Shown here piece by piece: positions 41,501 through 50,500 of a stretch of DNA of 64,000 nucleotides (positions within the stretch are counted from its first letter, which is position 1; each line of letters opens with the position of its first letter). The stretch is from contig CP136065.1 in NCBI GenBank assembly GCA_032622095.1, positions 148,807,577 through 148,871,576 on the forward strand. The letters are read 5' to 3'. The translations under genes were made by a program, and so were the position numbers. The DNA is from Siphonodentalium dalli (Eukaryota > Mollusca > Scaphopoda > Gadilida > Siphonodentaliidae). The notes beneath the pieces were generated by a model. It saw only the letters and a list, made by a program, of their open reading frames with translations, ran no database searches and was not told the origin of the DNA.

Positions 41501-44500
41501 TACTTAAGTAAAATTAGCGCATTATTTCAGGGCCTGGAACCTACGTCATAAAACAAAGTTTTTCACCGAAAAATGGCGGCTGCTCGGTGCGACTCGAAGT
41601 GAATATTTATCGTTTTTGAAAACTATGTACATACACCACTAAAAAAATCATTGCTTATGAGCTGTAAAACATTGTTTGCTAGCTCACAGTCATCTATACC
41701 GAGATATATATGTAACGGTTGTAAAGATTATCGCGTTCATTTGGTTTCCGTCACCAATTTTCGAGGCATGTTTCAGAGTTTTTAAATGGTAACGCCTACA
41801 TTGGCTTTTAAAACTGGAATTGTGACATAAATGGTAACGCCTACATATAATCAACATTTGATTCCAAAATCGGCAATTTGGCTGAATTCTTTCTTTCACT
41901 TGCCGAATATCACAATTAGTTTTAGGACTAGTGAGTAGTGTATGCCTTCACAGTTAATTGAACTTATGGAAGCGCAAGAGTATAATTCTTCCCTGGCTAA
42001 GATCCCCCGAATATTGTCGAGGCGGAATTATTGTTTTTCACGGAATTACTATCACAAGACATAAATAAATAAAATAGTAAGTAATTATATGACCTTTATA
42101 TATCAATATTATTATAGGGAATAAGAAAAAATCTCATTCTGGTTGATGCATCATATAATTATAGGCTATGCCATCCAATCAGGGGTGGGGGGGGGGGGTC
42201 GGAAATAAATTCCAGGCATGTATGATGGGGTGGGTGGGTGTCTCTCGGGTCCGAAAAGCAGTTTTTTCCATGTGCCAAATTATTTTTCCATATCTGCTAT
42301 TGAGTCTTATTTTGATGTGTTTTGAACAGAAACAGGTCATATATAGTTAATAGCAATGCCATACTATATATAGAGGTGATCAGAAGTTGGATCAGTTGTA
42401 CAATGGCCAACAATAACCCAAATTCAACTTGATAGAACAAGAAACTGCGCTATTGGAAAAATAAAATTTAATCAGGATTCCATCTACTGATACAACAAAA
42501 TAAGAATAACCATGCAGAACTCAGCTGAAAATAAGCAATAAAATGAAAGCACACTTGACCATATGTGACATAGAAATAAAGATATAATAAATAATGGAAT
42601 AAAATAGACTTTTGACAACGTAAAACATAAAATCTTAACATATAAATTGAAGGCCAGCCGGGCCAGCTTGAACAATTTCAAATTGTTTTCCAAGTTAATG
42701 TGGATCAGCTTGTAATGTTAATCACAGTAACAAAGATTTTATCGTCACTGATATCGTAAGCAAAAAAGAAGTGAGATTGGGCTATCCATCCATATGTTAT
42801 TCCCAATTATTACGAAGCCTATTACTTCAGGCAGTGGCACTGGCTACCAGCCTGCCATTACATGCTCATATAACATGTTTCCTCAGTTCTGGTTTCGGAG
42901 ATGCCCCAAGAAGAGTCATGCGGGTATATCATGGTTATGTTTGGTATTAGCATTATTCTTCAAACTGGAATGAACTGGGATGAACAGTTGTATTTCCACA
43001 TGTTTTGATAAACAATTTGGTTCAAGCAATATATCACATAGCAAATATCAAAATGTCAAATAATCTGAAATGTGTTGTACCATGTAGTCTGTAGAATACT
43101 CAAATGTGATTATGTGACTAGATCATGTGACTATATATTATGAAAATGAATGTTAAAAAAAAAGTTTGGCACTATGCCTATCCCTAGAAATGTGATTATG
43201 TTGACACATTTCTTGATTAATGACACTTATATGATAAATTCAAATAGTATCGTTATCTTCATTATGCACTATTCTATTAAAATCTCTCGCAATAAACTAT
43301 GATGATGTAGGATAATCAGGGATAATTAGCTATTTGGTTGGTCAATTGATAATTTTCTCAAATTTAGGGGGTGGGTGTCCAAAACTGACCGGGAAAAAAA
43401 TTCTGAAACGGACAAAAAAGGGTGGGTGTCCAAACTTTCCTGGAAAAAAATGCCGGAAACGGAAGAAATTGGGTGGGTGGGTCCCCCGAGGCCGGAAAAA
43501 ATTAAAATGATCATACGTGCCTGGAATTTTTTTCCGACCCCCCCCCCCCCCCCCGATCCAATGGAAATTTTCCATTTTCCACAAGCTTGAAAAATTCCAG
43601 CGGCACATCTTGAAGATCACACCGACTTAGTTCTTTCAACACGGTTGGTATAAGACTAATCATTTCGTTCTCCGGATCACTCTCAACAGGGAACAACCGC
43701 ACGCGAGTCTCCTTTTTAGTCGATGTTGGAGACCGTTTAACCCTCTTCCTGTCTGATCTTGGGGATCGGGGAGTTCTGAGTTTTTCTGGAGTGTTATATA
43801 TAAATCTCGAACACACTGGACTCACATTCGGTCGTATACTTATTCTCCGACGCTTGGTCGCTGGCGAGAATAGTTGTTCTCTTCTCTTAGACGACACAAT
43901 TAACATGCCTCTTTTTGTTGTACTTTTTTCTTCTATTCAACTTTAAGTTGGTTTTTTTCCTTGTATATATCATTTTTGTCTGCAAAAGTATTCAATAAAC
44001 GGAATATCCAGTTTATATAAAAAAATTTAATATATAATGTTAAACATAACCAAACTAAATGAATATCCAGCCACAGGAACCATATTATGTTCACACTTCA
44101 CTATATAACCTAGCTGCTATAGTTAATATATATGTGACCAATTAGATTTTGGGACTTGAGTACCTAACCATACTTTATGATTATTGACTGATGATGAGAC
44201 AGGGTGTTTGAAAATGTATTTATCCGTTACATATATCCCGATGTTTTGGTTTTGGATTGCGAATATAATTGATGCGTGACCAGATTGTTTGACAACGAAG
44301 GTTCCTGGACCAAATAACACATTCAATTCATTATCAATACACATGGGTAAATTATAATTAACAATGAATGTTAGTAATAGAATATAATTAAAGAAATCTT
44401 TATTGCATGACAATGTTTTAACGACAACTATCAGACGAAACTGGAAATATGAACAAATTAACATGGATTTAACCAACGGAAATAGAACGGAATAACAAAG

Positions 44501-47500
44501 TAATACTACAAAGAATATGGAATAAGAGAACGAATGACAGGACATACACTTAATTAAACTAACGAATATACAACGAGAACGTAAAAACAATGATTATGCC
44601 ATGAATTTATGCTCGTCTTTATATATAGTATTATCAAATAGTATATTGGCATCTCTATAACAGCCATTTGTGTATAGTAACGCATTTAACTGAGTGTGTA
44701 TATGTGAAAACGATTGTTCGTCTACCGGATTATACGGATGGTGACTCAATTGTGAGTGCAAACAGGCCAATATTATGTGAGCGTTAACGCGATGTGGGCG
44801 TTACCATTAATAGACAAATTCATAAAAATTCTTTGTGTCTTAAGAAATTTACAAACAAACCACGGGAAAGTTAATTTATTGTTATTGATTCAAATTTTAG
44901 CATTTATAATATCCCGAAACTCAATGTATACGGTTTTAAAATGAGTTTAGGGCGCGGAGAACATGAAATGTTGGCGTTAACACCTGCACGAAAATAGGAA
45001 ATCGGACGCGATTTTGAATTGCGAACGCGAAATTCTCATTATAAGCAATTCTTAACGATTTTCGGTTTCTGTATTTGTCGAGATTTGCAGGTGGCATAGC
45101 TCCTTTGCGTATAATACTACATCGAAATCGATTGTATTTATTTAAAAAACGATGTCGAAGTAGCGAGTCGAACTTTATTTACAGTTATTTTGATGTAGGG
45201 TTACCCTCCGGTGACGTAGGTTCCAGGCCCTGTATTTTACTTAAGTAGAATTATTTTTTACTTAAAGGTACTCAATCCGAACAGAGGGTCCACATCTCAA
45301 CAGATTCCAACAACAACAATCCGATCAGAGGGTCCTATATTACTATTTCTTTGGCTTTGGGGGTAAAAAATATTTGATTCGAGTCGAGGAACCCATCAAA
45401 CAAAGCTCAGGGTTATTAGATATTGATTTTTGAAATTTGTTATTTGCTCGAGATGAGTACTAATAATTGCCGTTAATTTCGTAACCTGCTCGAGATGTGT
45501 ACACCAAAACACTATTCAAACAGACAAGGATGGATAACTCTAAATTCAAGTGGTAATAATAACGCAATTTTGACTGTCTTCTGGGCCAGAAAGTATTCCC
45601 GATAATGAAAAATATTAGATTTCTAAAATCGATATCTAACAAATCTGAGCTTTGATGGGTGACTTCCTCGACTCGAATCAAATATTTTTGACCCCCGGAG
45701 CCATTGAAATAGTAATTGAGAGGAGTTTTATCGGATTGACTACAGAAACCAACAACAACATTTGGGTGCAGTATCCCTTTAAAGGGATACTGTACGCCAA
45801 ATGTTGTTGTTGGTTTCTATAGTCTCCGAGTCGGAGAGCAAGGTAACAAATTTTCCATTATTTGAAAGTCTGTTGAGTACGAAGTAGTGTTACGGATGAC
45901 AAATTTACCGGAATGCAAAAATACAAATTGTCGTTGTCGAGTAATTTTTGTACATTTTTCAACCAAATGTATCAAATAAAAGTTATATTATATATGCATA
46001 CTAGTCCCATATACTCATTTATCGTCACTAGTCAGTGAGTGGCTTGAGTTTTCTCCCCGTATCAGCATAATGTTTCAACCGATCGTGTGTGCAATGGGTT
46101 TACTAATCCAGTATCCCTCAATTATAATTTGATTACTTCTGGTACACGGAAATTCGTATTTTAATTTACGCCATTTTATGGCTCCAGCCATAAATTCAAT
46201 TTATATTAAATTCTTAACTTTTAAATTATTAAAGTTTAAGATAGCCTATTAACCTGAGCGTTTACAGAATACATCTTCGACTCAAATTACTTATGTTTCT
46301 ATATATTATCGATAATAGATCGTTGTTATCATCGGAAATTTATTGGAAATGGCGTACAGTACCCCTTTAAGTAAAATGAATATTAAATAGCGGTTTGGCT
46401 TGCCATATGGATAAGAACACACCACGTATGCTATATTCCTGCAGACAGACTTCGTATACTCGTATATAACCCCGTCGATACTAAGTGGATTCACACAGTT
46501 AGTTAAAAAGTGTACATGGGAATTATCTGTTATTGAGTTGCAGGGATGTACAGGTAATATATTCAGACTACAGATCTATAAATGTGCAGAAGGAGTCCTA
46601 ATTATTGAGGAACTTTTCAGATAATAAGATTAACAAACGGTCGTTTGATGCTTTATTACAGACAGGGTTAACAAAACTCTCCATAAAAAATCCGTGAAAT
46701 AACTCCTTCTCATCTGAAAATGCTATTATATAGGTGGAATTGTTACATTGTTTCGTCAGGTAGTTCATACAGATCAAGGATGCGCATGAAAGAATAATAT
46801 TGTTTTATATATACATCATAGTGTTTTGGGCTCCATGTGATTTACCCCTCTTTATTTGAAAATGCGGCAAACATGTCTTAAGAATTCTGTTTTGTGGTCA
46901 TTATACTTTACTATACTCTGATGAACGCTTTTTTTGTCTGTGTGGGAACACGAGTCATTTTGAACTTCGAAACTTAAGAAGTGGGTTTGTTCGATGAACT
47001 CTGTCACACCACAATGTCGTACTCACTTTGATTGAAACCGAGTTGACACATGGTCGTTTCGTTTGATCCCAAACTGCATGTTGTTTCTTTCAGATATGGC
47101 AAATGCATCGTCAGGGATAGTAATGAGATAGACTGGATTTACGTTATCAGATCGGTGGGTATTTACAATTTATGCATCCAAATATATATACTTGAACTGT
47201 GAAAAGTAATGTTGTCATCTTTCCTGTGAAAATATCGACACAAGACACAATTTAAAAACATATAGACGATGCAGCTGTGCACATGTGCATGCATGTGAGT
47301 TTGATGTGCAAAACTACATGCGAATGCTAACATATATGGTCCATGGCCATTGCTTGGTCTTTTCCGAAAAAGAATCTGCATGTATGTTCTATGCCATATC
47401 CTCCTTGTGCTTCTACCCATAACTATTGTGTGTTACTATTCAGGGAGAAGCCAAAATACTGAAGAGGTTGGATCCAGGGTTAGTGAACATCCGAGCACGT

Positions 47501-50500
47501 AGGAAGAAGATTAAAAAGAAGGAAAATGAGAGCAACGTTTTCATCAAGCGAAAACAGATCTTAGATTTTGAAGGGTGTCGAGATCAAGGTAAATTCAATT
47601 GTAAATTAACTATGATTTGTAATAGTTAGAAAATATGTTATGTACATCACCTTTGTCGTTCAGTCTTACAATTTTCTGCACTTTATAACTGTATTTGATG
47701 TACATGAACACATATACAGTAGCTGTTATGAGCCCAAACATTGGTAGGTTTTGGAAGAGAACATCAATATAATTATGTAAGTATGGTTTGGAAATAGCTC
47801 GAATTTTGTCTTTCTTCTTTAATTTAATATCGAAATGGTTAATCCTTTGACCATAACACATTTAAGGTTATAAATTAGCATCATACAGATTTGAATATTA
47901 CATGTATATTACAAGTCTGTGGCTTTAATTCGTTTTGCAGTGAAGTCGACATATCGTGTACCTGAATACACCCCAAAAAGAAGGCTGATGTCGGCGCCCA
48001 TAGATCACAATTCTCGTGACGTCGGGAATAGCTCTCCAAGTTGCAGAAGTCTTCCAGTAACGCATCGAAACATTCGCCCATCAATCCGGATACCTAATAT
48101 ACAAGATACTCCGAAACATATTCGAAAAATGTCAGTAAGAAGCGTAAAATTTCCCGAAGTAGTAGTCGAGAAGGAGACAGGAAATGACGATTATGAGGAC
48201 GATAACGAATCGACGTGTATTCGTTTTTCGAACAATCCCGAAGTTTGTGGGCCACGGAGGTCATCCGGAGGCAGCATGTATGGAGAAAGACGCTTGAGTC
48301 TCTCCTGCAAGAGGGATCGCCGAGCTAGTTATATTCAAACTCCCAATCCGAGAGACACCGAAACAGCTGTCAACGAGGCAAAACTCAGTGCTGTCATCCC
48401 ACCATTTGTTCAAATAGAAACGCTCCATGCTGGTCAAGTTTTTGTGAGTAACCATATAGAGGTTCCGCTAGCTGTACTTAAATATAGATTGTGCATTGTA
48501 GCTTGAAAATGTATTTTCTGGAGATGTTCAATTTTATACATGGGAGATATGTCATATTTAGTTACAATATAGTGTCGACTATATGGTGGTTGAGTCAGGT
48601 TGACCCCTCGTCATATATAACCAGCCCTGTTATAACTCAACAGATTGTCATAATTTCTTCAAAGTGCAACTTATAAATAGTTATCCATTGGACGTGCAAC
48701 CACACTATCACATCGTAATACAGCCACCTTTACTATACTGCCAAAGTGTTGTTCGAAGCCTGTGTAAACAGATGTTCCCTAATTGCAAATATTTGTTTGC
48801 GTCCTATCGTATCCATTGTTATATATATAGGGCATACGGAATAAATATATATATATATATATAAAACCTTATTCCGTATTCCCTATGGATCACCCGAGCG
48901 AACAGTTTAACACCACTTTGATACACGTATACATATATATATATATAAATTGTAAATCTAAATACGCCTTGTCACTATAGTTGCGGCCATATTTAAACCA
49001 TCTGGCCCGTTGCGTTTTAGTGTTATAGGTCAATTTTCTGGAGTAGCATTGTGCATTGTGCAAACTCGTCAGTTTGAATCAATGAAATATGTGCATAAAC
49101 ATGTCTTTAATTAAAGCGACTCTTCGCTTATTATCGGAAATTAACAATGCTAGATCCGTTCTATCAAATGTGTAAATAGCCGATTGAATGTTTTGCAGAA
49201 TGAAACCTGTCTGAAGAAATTTCGATTCGCCTACGATTCATGTTCCTTGACCACCAGCTATAAGCTGTTACTGTGCTACCGAAGTTGAACAGTATAATAC
49301 TTGATTTTTCCGAGATCGTTATTCGAACCGTTATTGATTGTGTTGTCCCCTATCATTATAGGGTCTGAGGTGCTTACTTGATCCTGAACAAAGAGGGCCA
49401 TCTGTTAGTCTGGTAAGATTAAAATAATTGAGCTTATAAGTCGCTTATACAAAGCATGTACAAAGTTAATTGACAGGAAGTATTAATCGTCAATGGAACG
49501 CGTATTACTTGACGACTGTCACAGTCAGGCTTTTTTTTGTCTTGTATGATATTCTTGTATAACATCACCGAAATAGACAAGTTTCCAATGCAGCTCGATC
49601 TGAAATATATGATCGATCTGGTGAATGCAAGAGTGGACGCAGTGAAGTTTCAAATCAGTCCTAAGTGCAATAATTGTTTTCGATGCTATGAAATGGAACA
49701 GTAAATTACTATAAACACTTCAAAATATATAATTTTTTGCTGGTGAGCGGAAAAACTGAATAGTTGAATAGTGAATAATTATGTACACTTCAAAAAATAT
49801 TTTATCTCTATGGAATGTAGAAGAACGTATATAATCGTAATTGTCATTTAAGTTTTGACGCAAACGGTTATCGGTGAAGTTTCAAATCAGTCCTAAGCGC
49901 AAGAATGGAATAGTGAATTACAGCGAACACTTCAAAATAATTATATTACATTTTTGCAGGTGAGCGGAGAATGTGAGCTGATTCAGATAAATAGAAAATT
50001 CTTCATGAAGCTCTGTGATGATGCTATGTTTAGTTTGATAAAGCTTAAGGTATAATTAAACGAATTTCCTCGTGTTGTTCAAATTAAATTTTATGCCGAT
50101 CGATAACTAACTGTTTAACAATTATCCAGATTAAACAAGGTCACAAGTTCATCACAACGTAACGTCAAGTTCGTCAAAGAGATCTGGCCTTTGTTTTGTT
50201 CCCTTTGTTCCAGAGGGGGGGGGGGGGGGTGGGGGGTACGAAAAAAATTCCAGGCACGTATGATCATTTTAATTTTTTCCGGTCTCACCCAATTAATTTC
50301 TTCCGTTTCCGGCCTTTTTTTCAGCCAATTTTGGACACCAACCCTTTTTATTCCGTTTCAGGAATTTTTTCCCGGTCAGTTTTGGACACCCACTACACCC
50401 CCTAAATTTAAGAAAATTATCAATTGACTATCCAAATTCATAGCAGTGTCGGGCATCACGTTGAACAAACGCTACCTCTAGTCAATGGCTGATTGTTGGG

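Larger units (their letters stand above)
41528..45232. mobile_element. 3.7-kb TIR transposon of unknown superfamily
   Basis: Identical 20-bp inverted ends CAGGGCCTGGAACCTACGTC are flanked by a 5-bp duplication TATTT (41523-41527, 45233-45237). Removing it restores the CTTAAG-array sequence seen at 95-110, which confirms the borders. It contains a plausible minus-strand ORF (43511-43906) and is itself interrupted by the G-tract element 42180-43555. Confidence 0.75.
36037..46407. mobile_element. CTTAAG-palindrome element complex, TTTTACTTAAGTAAAA type, 10.4 kb with nested insertions
   Basis: The ends TATGGCAAGCCAAACCGCTA (36037) and its complement (ending 46407) are flanked by the 6-bp duplication TGGATA (36031-36036, 46408-46413). 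Palindrome arrays TTTTACTTAAGTAAAA and TTTCACTTAAGTGAAA occur at 36065-36275, 36840-36912, 41445-41510 and 45236-45262. Nested within are MITEs at 36278-36822 and 45266-46366, a TIR element 41528-45232 and a degraded Helitron. It occupies nearly all of intron 9, starting 44 bases after exon 9. No transposase is recognised in the interior. Confidence 0.72.
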
